Source: Halalkalirubrum salinum
GTDB lineage: Archaea > Halobacteriota > Halobacteria > Halobacteriales > Haloferacaceae
NCBI RefSeq assembly: GCF_005543295.1
Contig: NZ_SRSG01000056.1
Coordinates: 1-52,462, forward strand
Length of the DNA stretch: 52,462 nt
Direction: 5' to 3'
Below are positions 17,928-26,346 of this stretch, in pieces. A program made the position numbers and the translations under genes. The stretch's first letter is position 1. Each line of letters opens with the position of its first letter. The notes beneath the pieces were generated by a model that saw only the letters and a program-made list of their open reading frames with translations, had not been told where the DNA came from and did not search any database.

Positions 17928-19094
17928 CTACGGCTCGAGTAAGACCTTCGTTACGCCCTCTTCGCGGTTGTCGAAGGCTTCGTACATTTCCGGTGCCTCA
18001 TCCAGTCCGACACGGTGAGAGACCACCCAACTTGGGTCTGCTTTTCCGGAGATAATCATGTCACGGAGGTACCGGTTGTAGCTTTTGACGTTACACTGGC
18101 CGGTCCCGACCTTCTGGCCCTTCTCGAAGAGCTTCCCGAAGTCGATTCCAAGTCGACCCTGTGCGGCCATGTCGTCCGGTGCACCCGGGTCAGACGGCAC
18201 GTACAGCCCCGGCACGCCGAGTTGGCCGGTCGGTCTGACGACCTGGATTAGTTGGTTGAGCACAACCGCCGGGTTCTCGCGGGCCGGATCGTAAGCGTCA
18301 TCGCCCGGATCGGTCTCAGGATCGATCGCCTGGTAGCCGACCGCATCGACACCCTTGTCCACCTCGCCGCCGTGGGCGTCGATGATCTGCTCGACGGGAT
18401 CGCCCTCCTCAAAGTTGATTGTTGTGGCATTTGCGTGTTCTTCGGCGAGTTCAAGCCGACTAGGGACGCGATCGACGATGTACACCTCCGAGGCACCCTG
18501 CAGGTGGGCGCTATAGGCGGCCATCAGTCCGACTGGTCCAGCACCGAAGACGGCGATCGACTCGCCGGGCTGCAAGTCCGCGAGCCGTGTCCCGTGCCAG
18601 CCCGTCGGGAAGATATCGGCCAGCAGTGAGAATGAGTCCTCGTGTTCGTCACCTTCTGGCAGCTTCAGCGCGTTGTGGTCAGCGTACGGGACGCGGAGTT
18701 TCTCGGCCTGTCCGCCTTTGTACGGTCCCATCGCGACGTAGCCGTACGCACCACCGGCGAATCCGGGGTTGACGTTGGTACAGAAGCCGGTGTAGCCTTC
18801 TTCACAGTTCTGACAGAATCCACAAGAAACGTTGAACGGCAAGACAATTCGATCGCCCTCTTCGAGCGTGCTGACGGCGTCACCGGTTTCGGTGACGACC
18901 CCCATGTTCTCGTGTCCGAATACGATCCCGGGCTCGGCCGCGGTTCGGCCCTCGTACATGTGGAGGTCCGATCCACAGATACACGTCGTCGTGATGTCGA
19001 TTACGACGTCGTTTGGATGTTCAATTTTCGGTTCCTCGACCTCCTCTACAGATACCTCGTGTGGGCCCTGATATACGACTGCTCTCATTGACAT
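17928..19094 (-). CDS. Glutathione-independent formaldehyde dehydrogenase-type zinc alcohol dehydrogenase
   Basis: This 388-aa medium-chain dehydrogenase has the catalytic zinc ligands C40 (ICGSDLHMYEGR) and H61-E62 (GHENMG), four structural zinc cysteines (C91, C94, C97, C105 in CGFCQNC...GFC), and a Rossmann loop GAGPVG near 181. The long insertions and blocks NVNPGFAGGAYGYVAMGPY, QAEKLRVPYADHNALKLP and VDAVGYQA are those of the Pseudomonas putida-type formaldehyde dehydrogenase, which oxidises formaldehyde to formate with bound NAD. Formaldehyde is therefore the likely substrate, although haloarchaeal members may act on other aldehydes or alcohols. A formate dehydrogenase gene 3 kb away supports a two-step C1 oxidation. 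Confidence 0.87.
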   Translation of the reverse strand: MSMRAVVYQGPHEVSVEEVEEPKIEHPNDVVIDITTTCICGSDLHMYEGRTAAEPGIVFGHENMGVVTETGDAVSTLEEGDRIVLPFNVSCGFCQNCEEGYTGFCTNVNPGFAGGAYGYVAMGPYKGGQAEKLRVPYADHNALKLPEGDEHEDSFSLLADIFPTGWHGTRLADLQPGESIAVFGAGPVGLMAAYSAHLQGASEVYIVDRVPSRLELAEEHANATTINFEEGDPVEQIIDAHGGEVDKGVDAVGYQAIDPETDPGDDAYDPARENPAVVLNQLIQVVRPTGQLGVPGLYVPSDPGAPDDMAAQGRLGIDFGKLFEKGQKVGTGQCNVKSYNRYLRDMIISGKADPSWVVSHRVGLDEAPEMYEAFDNREEGVTKVLLEP

Positions 19095-19240
19095 TTTTTG
19101 ATCACCGAACGGCAGTTTGTATTAATCATTAATGTTAATTATCTTTTTCTCACGATATTTGGTACTATAATTAACTTGTTGTTATCACTCAGTATTTTTT
19201 ATTAGTAATTAGCAAACAAAACCGCCGAAATTGGTCGGTG

Positions 19241-21052
19241 TTATCGTCGGGCCGAGACTGGCGAGTCATCGATCGGGGTAGCCGAATCCACCACTTTACC
19301 GAGTCCGAGTCGATCGAGGGTTTCGGGTGTTGGGAGGCCATTCGGTCCCCATCCGCGGGCGGCGTAGTAGGCATCTAACAGCGTGTCGAAGTGATTGGGA
19401 TCGATTGCGGGACGATCTGTGCCGGTAGCGGGTTCCCGAAGTGGAGCGGGTAGGCGATCCTGCCGGCGGTCAAACCCTTCGCGAGCATTAAATAGCCGAA
19501 CGAGCGTCCAGATCCGCTCGCCGACGCGGGTGAGTTCCTCGGTTGTATACGAGCGGCCGATCGCCTCGAGCCACTCACTCCCGAGGGTATCCCACATCGC
19601 TTCCCCGACGAAGTCGTCGATCACGAGGCTCCACAGCGTCGATCGAACCGTCTGTGCACCCACGACCGTCTCGACCCGATCGGCGATTGACCAGTCGGTT
19701 CCCGCAAACGCCTCGGTTTCGATTGGCCTGGCTCGACGGTGACACGCACCGCGATCGCTTGTCGCGTACGCGAGTGCCATCCCCGCGGTTCCGCGCGGAT
19801 CGTACGAGGGCAACGCCATTGATTTGATCGTCGGGATGAACGAGTCTCCGCCGTAGGTCTCGCCGGCAGCGGCGACCCCGTCGGCAAGTACCGCTGGCAG
19901 GTCAGCTGGCCATGAATCTGCCCCCGCAGTATCGCGGACGGCGATCGCCCCAAGCAGCTGTTTTGCCGCGTCCACATCGCCAAATGAAAGCCTCGCATCG
20001 ATAAGGTCGTCGTCGGCAGCACGGATCGCCCAAGCAACCGCGTTGCCGGCGTCGATCACGTCCATGCCGAGGCGATCACAGGCCTCCCCAAGCGTCGCTA
20101 CTCCGTCGAGATCCGTGATTCCCAATCCCGCGCCGAGCGTCATCGGTGCAGCGCCTCGCAACACGACCGAACCATCGTGAGTTTCGACGTAGAAGTCGCC
20201 GGGAATCGCCTCGTCACCGTCCTCGCGCGAACTGGCTTCGGCTTTGATCGCCTCAATGCCAATATCGTCGATCGCCTCGAAGCGATCGCGTTGCCACCCC
20301 TCAGTTGCGAGGTGGCCAACCTCGTTGGCGAAGTCGACGCTCTCCATGGTTCCCGCGGCGGCCTGCCACTTGCCGGTGTCGTGGTCGACGTATTCGGCCG
20401 TCAGCCGATCGTGGAGTCGTTCAATTTCCGGTGGGATCACCGGTGGCCCGTCGGCAGCGACGACCGCTTTGAGCCGTTTGCTCCCCATTACTGCTCCTGC
20501 GCCCCCGCGGCCGGCGTGGTGATCACCGCCGTCAGAGGCGATCGTTGCGTATACAACCCCGTGTTCGCCAGCCGGACCGATACACGCCGTTGCGGCGTCT
20601 GTATACGCCTCGTCTGTCTCGACGGTGTCTAGCCCCCATGTCTCGGCGGGTTCAATTCGCGCATCACCATTGGAGACGACGATTTTGACTGGCTCATCTG
20701 CTTTGCCGGTGACGAACAGCGCGAGACAATCTTGCAGTGACCCTGCGAGCCGATCGGGAAACGACCCACCGCTGTAGGAATCGAGGAACGTCCCCGTCAA
20801 GGGAGATTTGGTGACAACCGCGTACCGCGACTGTCCGGGCAGGTAACCAGATAGCGGTCCCAAAACAAAGCCGATAACGTTCGCTGGGCTCTGTGGATTC
20901 GTCTCAGGAGCGAGGTGTTCGTACAGATAGCGCGCGCCGAGACCTTTGCCGCCGAGATAGTCTCGGAGCCACCGCTCGGGGAGCTCGATCCGATCGACGC
21001 TGCCGGTCGTCAGATCGATCGACAACACGTGGTCGCGGCGGGGATCGTCCAT
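19241..21052 (-). CDS. Aldehyde:ferredoxin oxidoreductase homologue lacking the [4Fe-4S] ligands
   Basis: The 603-aa protein aligns through its length with the tungsten enzyme family: LGGKGLGARYLYE and SGYLPGQSRYAVVTKSPLTGTF near the N-terminus, CIGPAGEHGVVYA (157-169), GRGGAGAVMGSKRLKAV (181-197), EACDRLGMDVIDAGN, and SDRGACHRRARP. The CxxCxxxC cluster site, normally in a GCxxCPxxC block, is here GDEAIPGDF at 279-287, so D, I and F replace the three cysteines. The fourth cysteine, normally near residue 490, is absent from the matching STLWSLVIDDFVG segment. The enzyme may bind the pterin but cannot hold the usual cluster. The ATG at 21052 is preferred over a GTG at 21061. Confidence 0.85.
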   Translation of the reverse strand: MDDPRRDHVLSIDLTTGSVDRIELPERWLRDYLGGKGLGARYLYEHLAPETNPQSPANVIGFVLGPLSGYLPGQSRYAVVTKSPLTGTFLDSYSGGSFPDRLAGSLQDCLALFVTGKADEPVKIVVSNGDARIEPAETWGLDTVETDEAYTDAATACIGPAGEHGVVYATIASDGGDHHAGRGGAGAVMGSKRLKAVVAADGPPVIPPEIERLHDRLTAEYVDHDTGKWQAAAGTMESVDFANEVGHLATEGWQRDRFEAIDDIGIEAIKAEASSREDGDEAIPGDFYVETHDGSVVLRGAAPMTLGAGLGITDLDGVATLGEACDRLGMDVIDAGNAVAWAIRAADDDLIDARLSFGDVDAAKQLLGAIAVRDTAGADSWPADLPAVLADGVAAAGETYGGDSFIPTIKSMALPSYDPRGTAGMALAYATSDRGACHRRARPIETEAFAGTDWSIADRVETVVGAQTVRSTLWSLVIDDFVGEAMWDTLGSEWLEAIGRSYTTEELTRVGERIWTLVRLFNAREGFDRRQDRLPAPLREPATGTDRPAIDPNHFDTLLDAYYAARGWGPNGLPTPETLDRLGLGKVVDSATPIDDSPVSARR

Positions 21053-21233
21053 TGGGGACACCGTAACCGTTCGGCGGTGTTGAGCGTTTTGATCCGGACA
21101 GTTGCTCCCTTCAGTCGATTCACTATGAGAAAATACCGATTATACGATGATACAACGAGCCTGCTGAGACCACAACAAGTCAACTATCCGAATAATTACA
21201 CAGAATGAGCCTGCTTAGCTGCCCGTCGTTGGC

Positions 21234-21818
21234 TCACTCCGCTTCGAACCGATCGACCCAGCACCGCCAGATTGCCATATAACACTCCCACAGCGATCGG
21301 TCGTATCGATCAGCCAGCGATCGAACCGCCGCGAGGTAGTCCGCGTACGCCGCCGCGTCGAGTTCTTCGTCCGGATACGGGTCTGAAAGTTCGGTCAGCG
21401 CAGCAACAACGGTCCACTCGCGGTCCCCAACCACAACGTACTCCTCAGGTGATATAAATTGGAGGAAGGCAGTTGCGATCTCCATGTCGACGGCTGGAAG
21501 CCCGGTGAGGTGCTCGATCGCCGAAGCGGTGTTTTCGGCCGCCACAGCGTCGACAGCGTCGAGAATTGTTGTTCGCATCGTTCGGAAGCCGGTTTCGGCG
21601 AACGCTTCCTCCGCCTTCCGTCGATCGCGATGCGGGTACGCCCCGAGGTACCGACGGAAGTACCACCGGACGATCCACTCGGCGTCTCGCGGCCCGAAAT
21701 CGTCGTTTTTGAACGCATCCGGCGTCGTCTCGATCGACTGCTGTTCGACTGCGTACAGCGGCTCCATTTCGCGATATTCCTCGATATAGCGATCGAAGTC
21801 AGCCTGCGTAAGATCCAT
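21234..21818 (-). CDS. Hypothetical protein with HhH-glycosylase-like features
   Basis: This 194-aa protein has normal haloarchaeal composition and an ATG start (MDLTQADFDRYIEEYREMEP). The segment DDFGPRDAEWIVRWYFRRYLG, then LTGLPAVDMEIATAFLQFIS followed by YVVVGDREWTVV, resembles the layout of helix-hairpin-helix DNA glycosylases. There a GVG-type hairpin is followed by an aspartate in a VxDxxxxR context, but the hairpin here is weak (LPAVDM) and no cluster cysteines are seen. I regard it as an unassigned protein. It is transcribed away from formate dehydrogenase across a repeat-rich control region. Confidence 0.65.
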   Translation of the reverse strand: MDLTQADFDRYIEEYREMEPLYAVEQQSIETTPDAFKNDDFGPRDAEWIVRWYFRRYLGAYPHRDRRKAEEAFAETGFRTMRTTILDAVDAVAAENTASAIEHLTGLPAVDMEIATAFLQFISPEEYVVVGDREWTVVAALTELSDPYPDEELDAAAYADYLAAVRSLADRYDRSLWECYMAIWRCWVDRFEAE

Positions 21819-21890
21819 ACACTATGTATACACTCATGCGGGAAAGAATGCTCCTTCGTGCGGGCTGGTGTATCCGAGACCGAGCAACTG

Positions 21891-21960
21891 AGCGTGGTCT
21901 GTGAATGGTTCATACACACGAGCGTGGTCTGTGGGTGGTTCATACACACGAGCGCAGTCT
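21891..21960. promoter_or_regulatory. 30-bp direct repeats in the divergent fdh control region
   Basis: Two 30-bp units (21891-21920, 21921-21950) and a partial third (21951-21960) are repeated in tandem, differing at only two positions. Each full unit contains TTCATACACA, and a further copy stands alone at 22010-22019, about 50 nt before the formate dehydrogenase start. A related ATCCATACACTA lies at the other gene's start codon (about 21813-21824). The 30-bp period equals about three helical turns, so bound proteins would line up on one face. Confidence 0.6.
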
Positions 21961-22068
21961 GGAAGTTTCTCGATTCCAAGAATTGTCAGGAATGTTGCTT
22001 ATCGACACATTCATACACAGTGGCTCGCAATCGTTGTCATATGAACGTGTCAAACACAGGTGATTCAC

Positions 22069-24198
22069 ATGTCTAGTGAGGAACCAGTAAAGACGATCTG
22101 CCCATACTGCGGTGTCGGCTGTGGGATTCAGGTCAAACAGGGCGAAGAACCCGGCGACGTGCAGTTCATGCCGTGGGGTGACGCACCCGTCAACGAGGGT
22201 CGAATCTGCATCAAAGGCGGCGCGGCGACGCAAGTCGTCGACCACGAGGATCGACTGACCGATCCACTGATCAAAGAAGACGGCGAGTTCCGCGAGGCCA
22301 CGTGGGAGGAGGCTTACGAGATGATCGTCTCAGAGATGAGCCGCATCCGCGATGAGTACAACCCCGACGCGATGGGCTTTTTCGGGTCCTCAAAGACGAT
22401 GAACGAGGAGAACTACCTCCTGCAGAAACTCGCCCGACGCTACGGCACCAACAACGTCGACAACTGCACCCGAATGTGTCACGCCTCGACCGTCTGGGCG
22501 CTGCGGACGAGCCTCGGCGCGGGTGCGATGACAAACAGCATGGAAGACCTCGAGGAGGCTGCTGACGTCTTCTGGATCCAGGGCGCAAACCCCGGCGAGC
22601 AGCACCCGATCGCCAACAGCCAGTACTTCCGACAGGCAGTACTGGAGGGCGCAACGGTCATTCAGGTCGATCCGCACGCGAACAAAACGACCCGATCGTT
22701 CAAGATCGACGAGACCGATCGACACATGCATCTCCAGCTCAAGCCGGGAACCGACATCCCGCTTCTCAACATCGTCATCAAGACGATCCTCGAACGCCAC
22801 GAGGAAGAACCCGAGAAGGGCTGGATCGACGAGGAGTTCATCGAAGCGCGCACTGAAGGCTTTGAACACCTCAAAGAGACGCTCGAAGACTTCGACAAGG
22901 AAGCCGCCGCCGAAGAGTGCGGCGTCCCGCTCGAAGATATCGAACTCGCCGCCGAAAAGTACGCAATGGCGAACAACTCGGCCATCTTCACCGGTATGGG
23001 GATGAGCCAGCACACCTGCGGCGTCGACAACGTCCAAAATGAGATCAATCTCGCGTTGATCACCGGGAACCTTGGCCGACCAGGGACGGGCGTCAACCCG
23101 CTCCGCGGACAGAACAACGTCCAGGGAACCTGCGACGTCGGTGCGATGCCGAACGTTCTGCCGGGCTATCAGCTAGTCGACGACGACGAGGCCCGCAAAT
23201 CCGTCGAAGAAGTATGGGGATTCGAGATTCCCGACGAGCCTGGCCTCACCAACGTGGAGATTTCCCACGAAGCCGGCAAGTCGATCCAGGGGCTATTCAT
23301 CATGGGCGAAAACCCTGTGATGAGCGAGCCTGACGGCAATCAGGTCGAAAAGCGCCTCGAAGAGCTCGAGTTCATCGCCGTCCAGGACATCTTCATGACG
23401 GAAACCGCGAAGTTCGCGGACGTGATCCTGCCTGCAACCACGTGGGCCGAGCGCGGCGGCACTGTCACGAACACCGATCGCCGCGTCCAGCGAATGCGTG
23501 GGGTGGATAAGGTTCACGAGAACACGAAACACGATCTCGATATCCTGATGGAGATCGGGAGCCGCCTCTTCGAAGAAGAGAAATTCCGCTTCGAGGACGT
23601 TGAAGACGTCTTCGAGGAACTCAGACAGGTCTGTCCGAGCTACCACGGCATGACCTATGACTCTCTTGGCGAGGAGGGCATCCACTGGCCGTGTTACGAA
23701 CCCGGCGACGAAGGTGACCTGTTCCTCTACGAGGACGGATTCGAAACCGAGAGCGGACTCGGCCAGATCGAAGGTGTTCGCCACCAGCCGCCAGCAGAGG
23801 TTCCGGACGAAGAGTACCCGCTCTTGCTCACGACCGGGCGTCTCGAAGAGCACTACAACACCGGCACCATGAGCCGTCGATCGCCGACGCTGAACCGCCA
23901 GCAACCGGAGAACTTCGTCGACGTTCACCCGACCGACGCAGAGCACTACGGCATTGAGGACGGCGACATGGTGACGCTGAAGTCCCGCCGCGGGGCGATC
24001 GAAGTCAAAGCCCAGGTGACAGAAGACACGAAAGAGGGTGTCGTCTGGACCACGCCGCACTTTGCCGCCGCGTCGGCGAACCGGCTCACCAACGACGTGC
24101 TCGACGACCGGGCGAAGATTCCCGAGTACAAAGCTGCTGCGGCTGAAATCGCCATTACAGTCGGCGACGGCTCGGCGGCCGAGCCTGCAGACGACTGA
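22069..24198 (+). CDS. Molybdopterin formate dehydrogenase, catalytic subunit
   Basis: The 709-aa protein is an FdhF-type DMSO-reductase family enzyme that oxidises formate to CO2. The [4Fe-4S] ligands are C11, C14, C18 and C47 (CPYCGVGCGI and GRICIKG). The active-site region DNCTRMCHAST (131-140) supplies C137 and H138; this is the cysteine, not selenocysteine, form. Pterin-binding blocks include GANPGEQHPIANSQYF, LALITGNLGRPGTGVNPLRGQNNVQG and the C-terminal TGRLEEHYNTGTMSRRSP. It is a compact enzyme without extra ferredoxin domains, and no beta or gamma subunit gene follows, so electrons may go to a separate carrier. The ATG at 22069 is preferred to a GTG at 22060. An fdhD-type accessory gene is not in view. 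Confidence 0.93.
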   Translation: MSSEEPVKTICPYCGVGCGIQVKQGEEPGDVQFMPWGDAPVNEGRICIKGGAATQVVDHEDRLTDPLIKEDGEFREATWEEAYEMIVSEMSRIRDEYNPDAMGFFGSSKTMNEENYLLQKLARRYGTNNVDNCTRMCHASTVWALRTSLGAGAMTNSMEDLEEAADVFWIQGANPGEQHPIANSQYFRQAVLEGATVIQVDPHANKTTRSFKIDETDRHMHLQLKPGTDIPLLNIVIKTILERHEEEPEKGWIDEEFIEARTEGFEHLKETLEDFDKEAAAEECGVPLEDIELAAEKYAMANNSAIFTGMGMSQHTCGVDNVQNEINLALITGNLGRPGTGVNPLRGQNNVQGTCDVGAMPNVLPGYQLVDDDEARKSVEEVWGFEIPDEPGLTNVEISHEAGKSIQGLFIMGENPVMSEPDGNQVEKRLEELEFIAVQDIFMTETAKFADVILPATTWAERGGTVTNTDRRVQRMRGVDKVHENTKHDLDILMEIGSRLFEEEKFRFEDVEDVFEELRQVCPSYHGMTYDSLGEEGIHWPCYEPGDEGDLFLYEDGFETESGLGQIEGVRHQPPAEVPDEEYPLLLTTGRLEEHYNTGTMSRRSPTLNRQQPENFVDVHPTDAEHYGIEDGDMVTLKSRRGAIEVKAQVTEDTKEGVVWTTPHFAAASANRLTNDVLDDRAKIPEYKAAAAEIAITVGDGSAAEPADD

Positions 24199-24296
24199 TT
24201 GACGCTGCTCGGAGAACTCCTCGGACCCGCCCAACCGACGCAATTTTTTGCCGATAGAACGCGCGAATCAAGAGGCCACAGCCCGTATTTTCAGCT

Positions 24297-24980
24297 GTGT
24301 TGGGTTCTTCGATCCTCCGGATGCAGTGGCGGGATGGACTGTTCGCTCACTGGCCGATCGCGCCCGAACTGGTCAGCGACCGCCTTCCCGATCGACTTTC
24401 GGTTCGGACCTATGATGGCGACGCCTGGCTGGGAATCGTCCCGTTCGAGATGGCCGAAATTGGCGTCCGTGGGGTGCCGATCGGGCGATCGTTCCCCGAA
24501 CTGAATCTCCGGACGTACGTCGAGGGGCCACGAGGGCCCGGCGTCTACTTTTTTAATCTTGATGCGGACGATCGGCTCAGCGTCGCGCTCGCCCGTCGGC
24601 TCTTTGCGCTACCGTACTACGCCGCGGAGATGTCGATGGTTCGCGACGGCGAGATGGTGACGATCGCCAGCCGTCGGACACACGACGGCGTCCCGCCGGC
24701 ACGATTCCGTGCAGAGTACCGACCGACAAGCGAGGTCTATCGCGCTGAACCGGGATCGCTCGCGGCGTTTCTCGTCGAGAACTATCGATTCTACGCCGCG
24801 GGCAATCGGCTGTACTACGGTGAGATCGACCACGAGCCGTGGCCGCTGCAGGACGGCGAGATCGAGATTCGATCGAACACCCTGTTTGAAGCTGAAGGAT
24901 TCGAGGAACCTGCGGGCGAGCCGATCGTCCACTATAGTCGATCGCTAGATGTGACTGCCGATCGGCTGCGGGTCGCCTAA
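24297..24980 (+). CDS. DUF2071 (YqjF-like) protein
   Basis: The 227-aa product (GTG at 24297; TTG at 24300 and ATG at 24321 are alternatives) has the YqjF/DUF2071 pattern: MQWRDGLFAHWPIAPELVSDRLPDRL, DGDAWLGIVPFEMAEIGVRG, FPELNLRTYVEGPRGPGVYFFNLDAD and LFALPYYAAEM, ending in an acetoacetate-decarboxylase-like fold with EPWPLQ. It follows formate dehydrogenase by 98 nt on the same strand but probably has its own promoter. Function of the family is not established. Confidence 0.85.
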   Translation: MLGSSILRMQWRDGLFAHWPIAPELVSDRLPDRLSVRTYDGDAWLGIVPFEMAEIGVRGVPIGRSFPELNLRTYVEGPRGPGVYFFNLDADDRLSVALARRLFALPYYAAEMSMVRDGEMVTIASRRTHDGVPPARFRAEYRPTSEVYRAEPGSLAAFLVENYRFYAAGNRLYYGEIDHEPWPLQDGEIEIRSNTLFEAEGFEEPAGEPIVHYSRSLDVTADRLRVA

Positions 24981-25030
24981 CCGTGGCCGAGACGAATCAC
25001 ACCGCTTTCGCCTATCTCGGCTGAACCGAA

Positions 25031-26149
25031 TCACAACGCTTCGATCGCCTCGCCCATAATCGCGATCGCCTCGCGTAACTCTTCCTCGTCAGTGGCGTAG
25101 GAGATCCGCGCGTAGCCCGTGCCGTGGTCGCCAAAGGCCGCTCCGGGGACGACGATGACGCCGCGATCGATGCACTCGTCGACAAATCCCTCGGGAACCT
25201 CGGGCATCGCGTAGAAGGCTCCCTGTGGCGTTGGTACGTGGATCCCGTGTGATTCGAGTCCCTCAAGCAGAATGTCCCGGCGGCGCTCGAAGGAGTCGGT
25301 CATCTCGCCGACGATGTCCTGTGGTCCAGTCAGGGCAGCCTCAGCCGCATACTGTGCTGGTGCACTGGCACAGGCTTGTGCGTACTGGTGAACTCGGAGC
25401 ATCCGCTCGACGCGAGGCTCAGCGCCGTACACCCAGCCGAGCCGCCAGCCGGTCATCGAGTACAGTTTCGACGCGGAGTTGACCACGACAACGTTGTCGC
25501 TGTCGGCAAACTCGATCGGCGAGTAGTGTTCGCCCTCGAAGACGGTGTACTCGTAGACTTCGTCGGAGACACAGAGGACGTCGTGTTCGTCTGCGATCCG
25601 TGCGAACCCTTCAATGTCTTCTTTCGGTGAGACTGCGCCGGTCGGATTGCCGGGGCTGTTGACTACGAACGCCGCCGTGTTCTCTGTGATCGCCGCCTCG
25701 ATCGCTTCGGGGTCGATCGTCAGGTCATCCCGAAGTGGAACTGGAACCGGTTCACCGCCAGCGAGTTTCGTGAGCGCGTCGTAGGAGACGAACCCCGGAT
25801 CGGGGATAATGACCTCCTCACCGGCATCGACGTGTGCTTCGAGCGCGATGTGCAGTGCCTCGCTGCCGCCAGCAGTGGCGATCACGTTCGACGGATTGAG
25901 ATCGATTCCCTGATCCGCCTCGTGTTTCGCGGCGATCGCTTCTCTGAGCGATTCGATGCCTTTGTTTTCTGTGTATTCGTCTGCAAGCCCCGAGTCGATC
26001 GCGTCGATCGCCGCCTGTCTGGCGTGTTCGGGGGTCTGAAAGTCCGGCTGGCCCAACCCGAGGTTGATCGCATCCTCGCCGGCTGCTTCGAAGACTTCTC
26101 GAATACCGCTGATCGAAATCCGCTCGACCCGAGCGGAGAATCCTGTCAT
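25031..26149 (-). CDS. Class I/II pyridoxal-phosphate aminotransferase
   Basis: The 372-aa enzyme belongs to the aspartate/aromatic aminotransferase group (subfamily I-gamma type). The start MTGFSARVERISISGIREVFEAA is at the ATG at 26149; the longer frame to 26218 is poorly conserved. Motifs include LGLGQPDFQTPEH, NVIATAGGSEALH, NSPGNPTGAV, SDEVYEYTVF, the PLP-lysine segment NSASKLYSMTGWRLGW, and the terminal ARISYATDEEELREA. Substrate cannot be fixed from sequence; branched-chain, aromatic and aspartate activities are all possible. It is divergent from kynureninase, which also uses PLP, and might act on kynurenine-pathway or aromatic substrates. Confidence 0.9.
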   Translation of the reverse strand: MTGFSARVERISISGIREVFEAAGEDAINLGLGQPDFQTPEHARQAAIDAIDSGLADEYTENKGIESLREAIAAKHEADQGIDLNPSNVIATAGGSEALHIALEAHVDAGEEVIIPDPGFVSYDALTKLAGGEPVPVPLRDDLTIDPEAIEAAITENTAAFVVNSPGNPTGAVSPKEDIEGFARIADEHDVLCVSDEVYEYTVFEGEHYSPIEFADSDNVVVVNSASKLYSMTGWRLGWVYGAEPRVERMLRVHQYAQACASAPAQYAAEAALTGPQDIVGEMTDSFERRRDILLEGLESHGIHVPTPQGAFYAMPEVPEGFVDECIDRGVIVVPGAAFGDHGTGYARISYATDEEELREAIAIMGEAIEAL

Positions 26150-26346
26150 ACGTGTACTCCCGGTTTCCGCGGCGATAGTTCTTACCGTGTCAGCGCTTCG
26201 GCAAGCGAATACCAGCAAAATCGTTAGCGTCCGCCTACCGGTCCCGTTGCTTACGATGATCGGAGTATCCGAGTGAACTGCAATGAGTGGGCATCTCGGA
26301 GGAGTAACAGAGTAACACGTTTGACTCTAGGCCGCGCGTTTTGTGT

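Noticed and set aside
21891-21960. CRISPR array
   Set aside because: The 30-bp units adjoin with no spacers between them, and no cas genes are present anywhere in the window.
21395-21979. Minus-strand frame encoding TALVCMNHPQTT-type repeats
   Set aside because: It overlaps a better gene in another frame, and its repeats come from the promoter direct repeats; cysteine-rich and not acidic.
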